Positions 53,167 through 62,005 of a stretch of DNA of 64,000 bases are shown here, piece after piece. The position numbers were made by a program, and so were the translations under genes. The DNA lies in assembly GCF_036625195.1 (NCBI RefSeq), contig NZ_JAZKUG010000001.1, positions 992,001 through 1,056,000 on the forward strand. The letters run 5' to 3'. The notes beneath the pieces are model-generated. The model ran no database searches and was not told where the DNA came from. It saw nothing but the letters and a program-made list of their open reading frames with translations. How positions within the stretch are numbered: the stretch's first letter is position 1; each line of letters begins with the position of its first letter. This stretch comes from Accumulibacter sp. (lineage in GTDB: Bacteria; Pseudomonadota; Gammaproteobacteria; Burkholderiales; Rhodocyclaceae).

Positions 53167-53697
53167 ATGTCGTTGCCACGCCACGTCCTGCCCCTCGGTC
53201 TGGCCACCGCCCTGCTTCTGGCCGCCTGTACCAGCGTCGACAAGCCGCCGATCGCGGCAGACTCGGCCAAGGCCGGCGCAGAACAGCAGAAACCCGCCCG
53301 TGCGCCACTCGCCACCGGCCGGCCCGGCTCTGGAAAACCACTGCCCTTCGCCGATGACGACGAGGCGCGAACCGTCTACTTCGCTTCCGGCGAGGCGACG
53401 ATCGATGCCCAGGCTGCCGAGGTGCTGCGGCTGAACGCCCAGCGACTCAAGGAGGACTCGCAACTGATCGTCGTCCTCGTCGGTCACACCGACAACCTCG
53501 GCAGCCCGGCCTACAATCTGGCCGTCGCCGACCGGCGAACGGAAGCGGTGAGCGAGCGGCTGCGCTCGCTTGGCGTGCCACGCAACCAGATCCGTCGCCT
53601 GCCCCGGGGCAGCGAGGAAAGCAGCCGGCAGAAATGCGACAGCGAGTCCTGCCGGCGCAGCATGCGCCGTGTCGACCTCGTCTACGAAAGGCGCTGA
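53167..53697 (+). CDS. OmpA-family outer-membrane lipoprotein
   Basis: A 176-residue protein with a lipoprotein signal ending in LLLAAC, a Pro/Ala-rich linker and a C-terminal OmpA-like peptidoglycan-binding domain (about 70-176). VGHTDNLGSPAYNLAVADRR is the typical binding motif, and two cysteines near the end (QKCDSESC) may form a disulfide. It resembles Pal-like stabilising lipoproteins but is not next to tol genes. ATG 53167 is chosen because it gives a short positive start to the signal peptide. It converges on the MFS gene. Confidence 0.85.
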   Translation: MSLPRHVLPLGLATALLLAACTSVDKPPIAADSAKAGAEQQKPARAPLATGRPGSGKPLPFADDDEARTVYFASGEATIDAQAAEVLRLNAQRLKEDSQLIVVLVGHTDNLGSPAYNLAVADRRTEAVSERLRSLGVPRNQIRRLPRGSEESSRQKCDSESCRRSMRRVDLVYERR

Positions 53698-53728
53698 GCG
53701 ACACGGCAGCCGCGCCGACAGCGGTCGA

Positions 53729-55030
53729 TCAGGCCGACGACTGCCAGACGTTGCGGCAGTGGGTTTCGCGGATTCGCCAGGATGCCAGCGCACCCAAGCC
53801 CGCGGTCGCGGCGAGCAGCAGCACGCCGGCTTGGAAATCGGCCATGCTGTAGAGTCGGGCACCCGCGTCGTTCAGCCCCCCCTGCCAGCTCAGGTCCATC
53901 ACCCAGCCGACCAGCGGTTGCAGGATGGCAGCAGCGAGAAAGCCTCCCATGTTGGTGACGCTGGTGGACATTCCCGAAAGCAGTGGCGGATTGACTTCCT
54001 TGGCACAGGCCCAGGTCAGGGTGAAACTGGCTGTCAGGAGGCCCATCAGCGCAAACAGTGCGTAGCTGATCGGTAGCGGCAGGGCGGCTCCCGAAAGCCA
54101 GACGAGCCAGATCGCTGCGTACAGGTGGCTGCTGACCAGCAACACCGGCTTGCGCCGACCGATCCGGTCCGACAACGTGCCGACGACCACGCAGCCGAGC
54201 GCGAAGCCGGCGAAATAGAGGCTGACGTGATTGGCCGCGACGTTGCGCGTCATCTGATGGACTTCGGTCAGAAACGGGGTGGCCCAGAGACCGGCGAAGG
54301 CAAAGAAGCTGCCACAGATGCCGAAGTTGACGCACACGACCGGCCAGGTATCGCGGTTCCTGAGAACCAGCAGCAGCCCGGAAAGGACCACCGTACGATC
54401 GAAGCGCGGACTACCGGCACGCTCCGGCGCGACTGCGTCAGCGCTGCCCGCCGCCGTTTCATGGAGGAGGAACCAGCATGCCAGTCCAAGCAACAGCGAA
54501 ACCGCTGCCAGGCCGACGAAGACGCCACGCCAGCCGGTGATCTGCGCCAGCCACGACAACGGCGCGCCGGCAAGTACCGAGCCAAGGTTGCCGATCAGCA
54601 TGGCGACGCCGACGAGGCTCGCGAAGCGCCTCTCGTCGAAGGAAACGGCGATGATCTTGAGCATGGCGATGAAGGTCACCGACACCCCGAGCCCGATCAG
54701 CGTCCTGCCCAGCAGCGCCACGTCGAAACTGGGCGCAAGGCCGAACAGCAGGCTGCCAGCGCCACCGACGAGCCCGCCGAGGAGCAGGATCAGGCGCGGC
54801 CCGAGGGTATCGACGAGGATCCCGGTCGGCACCTGCATGACCGTATAGACATAGAAGTACGTCGCCGCCAGGACGCCCAGCGACGACGCCGTGCTGTGGA
54901 ACGTGGCGATGAGGTCCTGGGCAATCCCGGCTGGCGCGAAACGCTGGAAGAAGGACAGGACATACGCCGCGACGACGACGGCGAGAGTCAGCTGGCGCCG
55001 TCGCGTCGGCGGCGCAACCGCGCCACTCAC
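53729..55030 (-). CDS. MFS transporter
   Basis: A 433-residue major facilitator with twelve predicted helices in two halves. The loop 2-3 motif reads GILVDTLGPRLIL, close to the G-x-x-x-D-R-x-G-R family pattern, and the second half repeats it as GTLSDRIGRRKPVLL. The subfamily is not clear; it is not of the nitrate type. The start is GTG 55030 with GGGGGAG 7 nt upstream. It follows the chemoreceptor-hemerythrin gene. Substrate unknown. Confidence 0.85.
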   Translation of the reverse strand: MSGAVAPPTRRRQLTLAVVVAAYVLSFFQRFAPAGIAQDLIATFHSTASSLGVLAATYFYVYTVMQVPTGILVDTLGPRLILLLGGLVGGAGSLLFGLAPSFDVALLGRTLIGLGVSVTFIAMLKIIAVSFDERRFASLVGVAMLIGNLGSVLAGAPLSWLAQITGWRGVFVGLAAVSLLLGLACWFLLHETAAGSADAVAPERAGSPRFDRTVVLSGLLLVLRNRDTWPVVCVNFGICGSFFAFAGLWATPFLTEVHQMTRNVAANHVSLYFAGFALGCVVVGTLSDRIGRRKPVLLVSSHLYAAIWLVWLSGAALPLPISYALFALMGLLTASFTLTWACAKEVNPPLLSGMSTSVTNMGGFLAAAILQPLVGWVMDLSWQGGLNDAGARLYSMADFQAGVLLLAATAGLGALASWRIRETHCRNVWQSSA

Positions 55031-57246
55031 CGGACGCTCCCCCGGGACGACTGTCGACAGGCGGGCGCCGCGTTCAGGCGACCCCGCGACTCGCCAGATC
55101 CCGAGCCAGCGCCCGGTCGACCTTGAGGAAATGGTTCACCAGCCAATCGCGGATGAAGCCCATCAGCTCGACCGAGATCGTACCGCCCGCGTCGTACTCG
55201 CGCTTGAAGCGCGAGACATCGTCGATCAGCTTGCGGTGCGCCGCGAGGTGGGCATCGCGATCGGCATACTGATGTTGTTCCATCAGTCTCTGCTCGAAGG
55301 CGAAATGGTTCACGGTGTAGTTCACCAGTTCGTCGAGGATCGCACCGCACGCGGAGCGCCCGGCACCGGAGCGCATGGCACCGTTCAGCCGGTTGGCGAT
55401 TTCGATCAACACCTGGTGCTGGCGGTCGATCTCGGCGTGACCCACCGCCAAAGCGCTCGACCATTCCATCAGCGGTTTCACCGCCGTTCCGCTGTTGTGA
55501 GCCGCTGGCTGGCGAACCCCCGCCCGGCATGTCGCCAACGCGGAAGCGCTGCACCATCGAGAACATCTCGCTCGACGCCTGTTCGAGTTCGCCCGCCGAC
55601 TGCAATGACTGCCGGATCACGTTCTCGGTCTGCCCGGAGGCCTTCATCACCGCGTCGACATTGCCGACGATGTCCTCGATCCGCTGCGTCTGCGCCCGCG
55701 TCGCCTGCGACAGCGCCTGCATCTTCTGCAAGGTGTCCTGCGCCTGCTGCTCGATGGCGTGCAGGGTGTCGGCCGCCGAATTGGCCTGCTCGACGCCGCT
55801 GGCGATCACCGGCGCGGCAGCCTGCATGCCGGCGACCGCGCTTTCGGTGTCGGCACGAATTCCCTGTAGAACACCACCGATCTCGGTCGTCGCGCCGCTC
55901 GTCCGCTCGGCGAGCTTGCGCACCTCGTCAGCCACGACGGCGAACCCGCGTCCCTGCTCGCCGGCACGTGCGGCCTCGATGGCCGCGTTCAAGGCCAGTA
56001 GGTTGGTCTGGTCGGCGATCTCCTTGATCACGCGGGCCATCTGGCCGATCTCGCCGGTACTCGCCACCAACCGCGAAACCTGCTCGGACGAAACGGCCAC
56101 GGTATCGGCAATCGCCTGCATTTCGCGCGCCACCCGCGCCGCCACGTCGGCACCGCTGTGCGCGCGCCGGGCGACCTCGTGCGCGCCCTCTTCCGTCGCC
56201 CGCACCAGACCGTTGACGACGTCCACACTCGCCGAGACGTCGTCGATCGCTGCCCGCGTCTCGGTGACGGCGCTGGCCTGTACCTGCGTCGCCAGGTTGA
56301 TCTGGTTCGACTCCGCCGACAGGCGCTCGATGCTCGCCTGCAGCCGGCTGGCGTTGCCGAAGATGGCGCGCAACATCTCGCGCAGGCTCCTCTGCATGTG
56401 CGACAGGACAAAAAGGACGCTGCTCCGGTCACCCGACTGCAACGGGATGTCATGCGTCAGGTCGCCGTCGGCAATGCGGCTGGTGGCGGCAAGGGCTGTG
56501 CGCGGCTCACCACCGAACTCGCTGACGATGCTCTTCCTGACGGCCCATGCGCCGGACAGCAACAGGGCCGTTGCGGCAACCGCGAACAGCACGCTTTGCA
56601 GTGCCTCCTCGCGGAAGATCCGGTCCACGTCGTCGATGTAGATCCCCGAGCCGACCACCCAGCCCCAGGGCTCGAACTTCCTCACATAGGACAGCTTGGT
56701 GTACAACTCGCTGCTGACCCCGCCGCCGGCAAGCGGCTTCGGCCACAGGTACTCGACGAAGCCCTCGCCGGCCTGCTCGACCACCTCGTTGAAACTGACG
56801 AACAGGTTCTTGCCCTCGACCGCCACCCGCTGCCCACTGGCGCCGGCCTGCTGCGAGATCGCCTTGTTGAAGCGCGCCTCATCGAGCACCTTGCCGTCGA
56901 GTGCCGGCACCGTCGGGTGCATCACCATGCGCGGCACCGGTTTGCCGAGATCATTGATCCAGAAATACTCGGTCTTTTCGTAGCGCAACCGCTTGACGGC
57001 CTTGATCGCCTGCTGCCGGGCGTCGTCCTCGCTCAGCATGCCGGCCTTCTGCAGATCGTGGTAATGGTCGAGGATGCCGACGACCGTCTCGACCAGGTGC
57101 CGCGTCTTCACCTGGCGGTCGCTGTAGAGCAGGCCATGCAGCGACCAAAGGCTCTCCCAGACGATCAGCAGCATGGCCAGCAGGGCCAGGATCGCGGTCA
57201 GCGAAAGCCGATTCATCAGACTGAGGCGGCGCAGCGCTGCAATCAT
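55027..57246 (-). CDS. Methyl-accepting chemotaxis protein with single Cache sensor; C-terminus frameshifted
   Basis: A chemoreceptor starting at ATG 57246 after GGGGGAG. It has a membrane helix (about 10-32), a periplasmic sCache_2 domain (about 40-190, with EYFWINDLGKPVPRMVMHPT), a second helix, a HAMP region and a full signalling domain with the hairpin tip EIADQTNLLALNAAIEAARAGE. This ends near FSMVQRFRVGDM, about residue 575. The remaining 160 residues of this frame (rich in Arg and Gly, no family) are probably wrong-frame reading of the hemerythrin domain encoded +1 at 55074-55538. Removing one G from the G5 run at 55517-55521 would join the two. Confidence 0.82.
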   Translation of the reverse strand: MIAALRRLSLMNRLSLTAILALLAMLLIVWESLWSLHGLLYSDRQVKTRHLVETVVGILDHYHDLQKAGMLSEDDARQQAIKAVKRLRYEKTEYFWINDLGKPVPRMVMHPTVPALDGKVLDEARFNKAISQQAGASGQRVAVEGKNLFVSFNEVVEQAGEGFVEYLWPKPLAGGGVSSELYTKLSYVRKFEPWGWVVGSGIYIDDVDRIFREEALQSVLFAVAATALLLSGAWAVRKSIVSEFGGEPRTALAATSRIADGDLTHDIPLQSGDRSSVLFVLSHMQRSLREMLRAIFGNASRLQASIERLSAESNQINLATQVQASAVTETRAAIDDVSASVDVVNGLVRATEEGAHEVARRAHSGADVAARVAREMQAIADTVAVSSEQVSRLVASTGEIGQMARVIKEIADQTNLLALNAAIEAARAGEQGRGFAVVADEVRKLAERTSGATTEIGGVLQGIRADTESAVAGMQAAAPVIASGVEQANSAADTLHAIEQQAQDTLQKMQALSQATRAQTQRIEDIVGNVDAVMKASGQTENVIRQSLQSAGELEQASSEMFSMVQRFRVGDMPGGGSPASGSQQRNGGETADGMVERFGGGSRRDRPPAPGVDRNRQPAERCHALRCRALRVRCDPRRTGELHREPFRLRAETDGTTSVCRSRCPPRGAPQADRRCLALQARVRRGRYDLGRADGLHPRLAGEPFPQGRPGAGSGSGESRGRLNAAPACRQSSRGSVR
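55074..55538 (-). CDS. Bacteriohemerythrin domain, out of frame with the upstream chemoreceptor
   Basis: This frame encodes a complete hemerythrin domain of about 130 residues starting at MEWSSALAVGHAEIDRQH. All iron-ligand motifs are there: H-x3-D, H-x3-E in NHFAFEQ, H-x3-H in DAHLAAH and H-x4-D near the end. It would bind O2 at a di-iron site. It lies directly behind the chemoreceptor signalling domain but one base out of frame (+1), with a CCCCC run at 55517-55521 in the overlap. It is either the C-terminal domain of a DcrH-like oxygen receptor split by a frameshift, or a separate gene starting at GTG 55481 or ATG 55469. The boundary 55538 is a TTG and only marks the open frame. Confidence 0.75.
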   Translation of the reverse strand: MATCRAGVRQPAAHNSGTAVKPLMEWSSALAVGHAEIDRQHQVLIEIANRLNGAMRSGAGRSACGAILDELVNYTVNHFAFEQRLMEQHQYADRDAHLAAHRKLIDDVSRFKREYDAGGTISVELMGFIRDWLVNHFLKVDRALARDLASRGVA

Positions 57247-57417
57247 GTCACTCCCCCCGTTTTCTGCCAGACGACCATGCTGGACCAATCGCAGAAAACT
57301 TGCAACAGCGAAGCGGGCGGCCCGACAAGCGGCCTGCTCCCGCACGCCGGCAGGCGAAGCCTCTTCGCGCTGGAGCGAGTTGCCCGGGCGTGGTGCTGCC
57401 CGCCCGGGCAGCCGTTG

Positions 57418-60400
57418 CTACATGCTGCGCCGATACTGGCCGCCGACCTCGTAGAGTGCGCCGGTGATCTGACCGAGCGAGCAGACGCGTACCGCATCGA
57501 TGAGGACCGCGAAGACGTTGCCGTTGTCGATGACGGTGCGCTGCAGGCGCTCGAGCATGGCTGCCGAAGCGGCTGCATTGCGAGCCTGGAAGCCGTGCAG
57601 GCGCTGCAGCTGCGACTGCTTCTCCTCCTCCGTCGAGCGCGCCAGTTCGATCTCGATCTGGGCATCTCCATGCGGGTTGCGGAAGGTGTTCACGCCGACG
57701 ATCGGGAACGATCCGTCGTGCTTCTTGTGCTCGTAGTAGAGCGACTCCTCCTGGATCTTGCCGCGCTGGTAGCCGGTTTCCATGGCGCCGAGGACGCCGC
57801 CGCGCGAGGCGATCGCCTCGAATTCACGCAGTACGGCCTCCTCGACGAGATCGGTCAGTTCGTCGATGATGAACGAGCCCTGGTTCGGGTTCTCGTTCAT
57901 CGCCAGGCCCCACTCGCGATTGATGATCAACTGGATGGCCATCGCACGGCGGACCGATTCCTCAGTCGGCGTCGTGATCGCCTCATCGTAGGCGTTGGTG
58001 TGCAGCGAGTTGCAGTTGTCGTAGATGGCGATCAAGGCCTGCAGCGTCGTGCGGATGTCGTTGAACGCCATCTCCTGCGCATGCAGCGAGCGACCGGAAG
58101 TCTGGATGTGGTACTTCAGCTTCTGGCTGCGCTCGTTGCCACCATACTTGTTCTTCATCGCCACCGCCCAGATGCGGCGGGCGACGCGGCCGATCACCGA
58201 GTACTCGGGATCCATGCCGTTGCTGAAGAAGAAGGACAGGTTGGGCGCGAAGTCGTCGATGTGCATGCCGCGCGCGAGATAGGTCTCGACGTAGGTGAAG
58301 CCGTTGGCCAGAGTGAACGCCAGTTGCGAGATCGGATTGGCGCCCGCCTCGGCGATGTGATAGCCGGAGATCGACACCGAGTAGAAATTGCCGATCTGGT
58401 TATGGACGAAGAACTCCTGGATGTCGCCCATCATCTTCAGCGCGAACTCGGTCGAGAAGATGCAGGTGTTCTGTCCCTGGTCCTCCTTCAAGATGTCCGC
58501 CTGCACCGTGCCGCGCACGTTGGCCAGGACCCAGACGCGAATCTTGGCGATCTCGTCCTCGGTCGGCTCGCGGCCGTTGTCGGCACGGAACTTGTCGACC
58601 TGCTGGTCGATCGCCGTGTTGAAGAACATCGACAGGATGATCGGCGCCGGACCATTGATGGTCAGCGAGACCGAGGTCGTCGGCGCGCAGAGTTCGAAAC
58701 CGTCGAAGAGGACCTTCATGTCGTCGAGGGTGGCGATCGACACGCCGGAGTTGCCGACCTTGCCGTAGATGTCCGGGCGCGCATCGGGATCACAGCCATA
58801 GAGGGTGACCGAGTCGAAAGCCGTGGACAGGCGTTTGGCGGGCATTCCCTCGGAGACCCTCTTGAAGCGCCGGTTGGTGCGGAAGGCGTCGCCCTCACCG
58901 GCAAACATCCGCGTCGGATCCTCGTTCTCGCGCTTGAAGGCAAAGACACCGGCGGTGAACGGGAACGAACCCGGGACGTTCTCGCGCAGGAGAAAACGCA
59001 GCACTTCGCCCTCGTCGCGATAGGTCGGCAGCGCGACCTTGCGGATGCGCGAGCCGGAGAGCGAAGTGGAAGTGAGGCGGGTACGAATCTCCTTGTCGCG
59101 GATCTTCACCACGTATTCGTCCTGCGCGTACAGTTCGACGGTTTTCGGCCACAGGTCGAGCAGCTTGCGCGAGCGTGCGTCGAGCTGCCCCTCCTTCCAG
59201 GCGATCAGCTCGTCGAAATCGGCTGCCGGCTTGCCGCAACTCTCAAAGAGCGACTTGGCGGTGCGCAGCGACTGCCGCTGGCGTGCGATTTCGGCCTGTT
59301 CGGCGGTGTGCGCGTGATAGGCTCGGACCGTATCGGCGATCTCGGCAAGGTAACGGACGCGCTGCGGCGGCACGATCGCGCGCTGATTCGATGACTGCCG
59401 CACACCCACCAGCGGCAGCCTGCCCTTCTTCAGCTTCAGACCACAGGCGTGCAGCTTGGGGGCAATCGCCTGGTACAGTGCGGTGACGCCGTCGTCGTTG
59501 AAGCGCGCCGCCATCGTGCCGAAGACCGGCATCTCGTCGGGGCTCTGGTTGAAGGCTTCGTGGTTGCGCTGGTACTGCTTGCGGACGTCGCGCAGGGCAT
59601 CGTCGGCACCCTTGCGGTCGAACTTGTTGATCGCTACGAAATCGGCAAAATCCAGCATGTCGATCTTCTCGAGCTGTGACGCGGCGCCGAACTCCGGGGT
59701 CATGACGTACAGCGAGACGTCGACCAACGGCACGATGGCCGCGTTGCCCTGGCCGATTCCCGAGGTTTCGACGATGACCAGATCGAAGCCCGCGAGCTTG
59801 CAGGCGGCGACCACTTCCGGCAGCGCGGCGGAGAGTTCCGACCCGGTGTCGCGCGTCGCCAGCGAGCGCATGTAGATGCTCGGATGCTCGATGGCGTTCA
59901 TCCGGATGCGGTCACCCAGCAGCGCACCGCCGGTTCGCTTGCGCGATGGGTCGATGGAGATGATCGCCAGCTTGATGCTGTCGCCCTGATCGAGCCGGAA
60001 GCGCCGCACCAGTTCGTCGGTCAGCGACGACTTGCCGGCGCCACCGGTACCGGTGATGCCAAGCGTCGGCACCTTGAGCCCGGCGGCGGCATGCAGCATT
60101 TTCTTGCGCAGCGCTTCGGGATAGGCGCCGTTCTCGAGTGCCGTGATGATCTGCGCCAGGTGCCGCCGGTTGCCGGCCTTGAGGGCGGCGAGCACGGCCT
60201 CGGCATCCTGCGGCGCCAGCGCCGACAGGTCGTTGTCGGATTTCGCGACGACCTCGTTGATCATTCCCTGCAGACCCATCGCCTGCCCGTCCTCCGGGGA
60301 ATAGACGCGCGTCACGCCGTAGGCGTGCAACTCGGCGATCTCGCTTGGCACGATGACGCCACCACCGCCGCCGAAAACCTTGATGTTCTCGCCGCCGCCG

Positions 60401-60684
60401 GCCCGCAGCAGGTCGATCATGTACTTGAAGAACTCGACGTGCCCGCCCTGGTAGGAAGTGATGGCGATCCCCTGTACATCTTCCTGCAGGGCCGCGTTGA
60501 CGATCTCCTGTACGGAACGGTTGTGGCCAAGATGAATCACCTCGGCACCCGTCGATTGCAGGATGCGGCGCATGATGTTGATCGATGCATCGTGCCCGTC
60601 GAACAGCGAAGCGGCGGTGACGAAACGCACCTTGTGCTTGGGCCTGTATGGTGAAAGCTTCTTGGCAATGGAAAGATCGGTCAT
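57418..60684 (-). CDS. icmF: Fused isobutyryl-CoA mutase (IcmF)
   Basis: A 1088-residue B12-dependent mutase that interconverts isobutyryl-CoA and butyryl-CoA. An N-terminal cobalamin domain (about 17-150) has the base-off motif D29-G-H31-D with SYQGGH. A MeaB-like GTPase chaperone (about 205-420) has the P-loop GTGGAGKSS with K218. The substrate domain (about 560-1080) has FPFTAGVFAFKR and HIQTSGRSLHAQE, where the phenylalanine and glutamine mark IcmF as opposed to methylmalonyl-CoA mutase. All three parts are in one frame. ATG 60684 follows GGAG. It is divergent from an AraC regulator with a 168-bp gap. I see no cobalamin riboswitch there. Confidence 0.94.
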   Translation of the reverse strand: MTDLSIAKKLSPYRPKHKVRFVTAASLFDGHDASINIMRRILQSTGAEVIHLGHNRSVQEIVNAALQEDVQGIAITSYQGGHVEFFKYMIDLLRAGGGENIKVFGGGGGVIVPSEIAELHAYGVTRVYSPEDGQAMGLQGMINEVVAKSDNDLSALAPQDAEAVLAALKAGNRRHLAQIITALENGAYPEALRKKMLHAAAGLKVPTLGITGTGGAGKSSLTDELVRRFRLDQGDSIKLAIISIDPSRKRTGGALLGDRIRMNAIEHPSIYMRSLATRDTGSELSAALPEVVAACKLAGFDLVIVETSGIGQGNAAIVPLVDVSLYVMTPEFGAASQLEKIDMLDFADFVAINKFDRKGADDALRDVRKQYQRNHEAFNQSPDEMPVFGTMAARFNDDGVTALYQAIAPKLHACGLKLKKGRLPLVGVRQSSNQRAIVPPQRVRYLAEIADTVRAYHAHTAEQAEIARQRQSLRTAKSLFESCGKPAADFDELIAWKEGQLDARSRKLLDLWPKTVELYAQDEYVVKIRDKEIRTRLTSTSLSGSRIRKVALPTYRDEGEVLRFLLRENVPGSFPFTAGVFAFKRENEDPTRMFAGEGDAFRTNRRFKRVSEGMPAKRLSTAFDSVTLYGCDPDARPDIYGKVGNSGVSIATLDDMKVLFDGFELCAPTTSVSLTINGPAPIILSMFFNTAIDQQVDKFRADNGREPTEDEIAKIRVWVLANVRGTVQADILKEDQGQNTCIFSTEFALKMMGDIQEFFVHNQIGNFYSVSISGYHIAEAGANPISQLAFTLANGFTYVETYLARGMHIDDFAPNLSFFFSNGMDPEYSVIGRVARRIWAVAMKNKYGGNERSQKLKYHIQTSGRSLHAQEMAFNDIRTTLQALIAIYDNCNSLHTNAYDEAITTPTEESVRRAMAIQLIINREWGLAMNENPNQGSFIIDELTDLVEEAVLREFEAIASRGGVLGAMETGYQRGKIQEESLYYEHKKHDGSFPIVGVNTFRNPHGDAQIEIELARSTEEEKQSQLQRLHGFQARNAAASAAMLERLQRTVIDNGNVFAVLIDAVRVCSLGQITGALYEVGGQYRRSM

Positions 60685-60852
60685 GTCGTTCGCGCTCCAG
60701 GATGATCGAAAAGACAGCGGTCAGCGGCTGCCGCAGGGGGACCCACATGGTAGGAAGTTGACGCCGGAAACGCCATTACCCAAGATGACGCCAACAATGC
60801 AAATCTTGCCAAACTGAAATATCCTGTCAATACACAGCCTTGCGAAAAACCG

Positions 60853-61968
60853 ATGCCATACCCTGAGAAGACCGCCAATGCCCGGCGTCGAAGCAGCAAT
60901 GCGCCCGCCGCCGCGCCGGCGCGTGCAACGGTGGCCATCGCCTTCGTCCAGGGCATGCTCGCCGGCCTCGTCCATTGCGGCCGCGATACCGCTCCGCTCC
61001 TCGAACAGGCCCACATCCCGAGCCAGATGCTGCACGATGCGGAAGCGCGCGTCGCCATCGATCGCTACGCTCTGTTGTACAACCTGGTCAACCGTGAACT
61101 CGATGACGAGGGCTTCGCCCTTTTCTCGCAACCGATCCGGATCGGCACTTTCGAGTTCCTCTGCCGCAGCGTCATCACCGCGCCGACCCTGGCGGCAGCG
61201 ATCGAGCGCAGTGCCCGTTTTCTGCGCCTGGTGCTGCCCGACCTCGCGGTGCGCCTCGCTTGCCGCGACGACCAGGCCTCCCTTCACATCAGCGAAAACC
61301 GGCCGCTGCTCATCGGCCGGGTGTTCGCCTTCGAGTGGTTGCTGCGTCTGCTGCATGGCCTGTTCTCCTGGCTCGTCGGCCGCAGCATCGTCTTCGATTC
61401 GGTCGCCTTTCCCTATCCCCGGCCACGGCACGCGGCCGATTACGCGCTGATCTATACCGCGCACTCGAGCTTCGGCGCCGCCGAACTCGCTGCCGTGTTT
61501 GCCACCAACCTTCTGGACCTGCCGGTCCGTCGCGATGAAGCCGCACTGCAGGCCTTTCTCGACGGCGCACCCGGCAAGTTGACGACGCTCTACCGCCGTG
61601 ACCGCGAGATGGTGTTGCGCGTCCGCAATTCGCTGCGTGAAGCGCTGCCCCAGTCGGCCTCGCTGGCCGCCGTCGCTCGTTCGCTGCACCTGTCGCCGCG
61701 CACCCTCCACCGCCGGCTGCTGGAGGAGGGATCGAGCTTCCAGGCAATCAAGGATGCCCTGCGCCGCGACTTGGCGATCGATCGCCTGGCGAAGAGCCGC
61801 CAGGGCCTGGCGCAGCTTGCAGCCGAACTCGGCTTCGCCGACACCGCGGCCTTCTATCGCGCCTTCGTGCGCTGGACCGGCGTCGCACCGGCACATTACC
61901 GCCGCCGCCTGCTGGCCGCGGGCGAGACAGCTGACCGGCGGTACGCGATGACGAGCGACGCCTCCTGA
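60853..61968 (+). CDS. AraC-family regulator with OruR-type sensor domain
   Basis: A 371-residue regulator. After a basic Ala/Arg-rich start, residues about 40-220 form an arabinose-binding-type (OruR-like) sensor domain. The C-terminal 110 residues hold the double helix-turn-helix, with SLAAVARSLHLSPRTLHRRLLEEG and ELGFADTAAFYRAFVRWTG. The family often controls catabolic genes nearby, so it probably regulates the divergent icmF gene in response to a branched-chain or fatty-acid intermediate. That target is inferred from position only. Start ATG 60853; the ribosome binding site is weak. Confidence 0.88.
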   Translation: MPYPEKTANARRRSSNAPAAAPARATVAIAFVQGMLAGLVHCGRDTAPLLEQAHIPSQMLHDAEARVAIDRYALLYNLVNRELDDEGFALFSQPIRIGTFEFLCRSVITAPTLAAAIERSARFLRLVLPDLAVRLACRDDQASLHISENRPLLIGRVFAFEWLLRLLHGLFSWLVGRSIVFDSVAFPYPRPRHAADYALIYTAHSSFGAAELAAVFATNLLDLPVRRDEAALQAFLDGAPGKLTTLYRRDREMVLRVRNSLREALPQSASLAAVARSLHLSPRTLHRRLLEEGSSFQAIKDALRRDLAIDRLAKSRQGLAQLAAELGFADTAAFYRAFVRWTGVAPAHYRRRLLAAGETADRRYAMTSDAS

Positions 61969-62005
61969 AACCGGCCGGTGGCTGCCGGCAGCAGAGCGGA
62001 CGGCA

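Noticed and set aside
55027..55030. GTGA overlap between the end of the chemoreceptor frame and the MFS start as proof that this long frame is real
   Set aside because: The last 160 codons of that frame have no similarity and sit on a perfect hemerythrin domain in another frame. The MFS gene has its own ribosome binding site, so the overlap is probably chance.
56158..59394. A 1078-codon open frame on plus across the chemoreceptor and icmF
   Set aside because: It spans two well-supported minus-strand genes and has no recognisable domain; high third-position GC explains the lack of stops.
60685..60852. A cobalamin riboswitch upstream of the B12 enzyme gene icmF
   Set aside because: The region is too short and lacks the B12-box and the stem pattern. 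Such riboswitches control synthesis and uptake genes more often than mutases.
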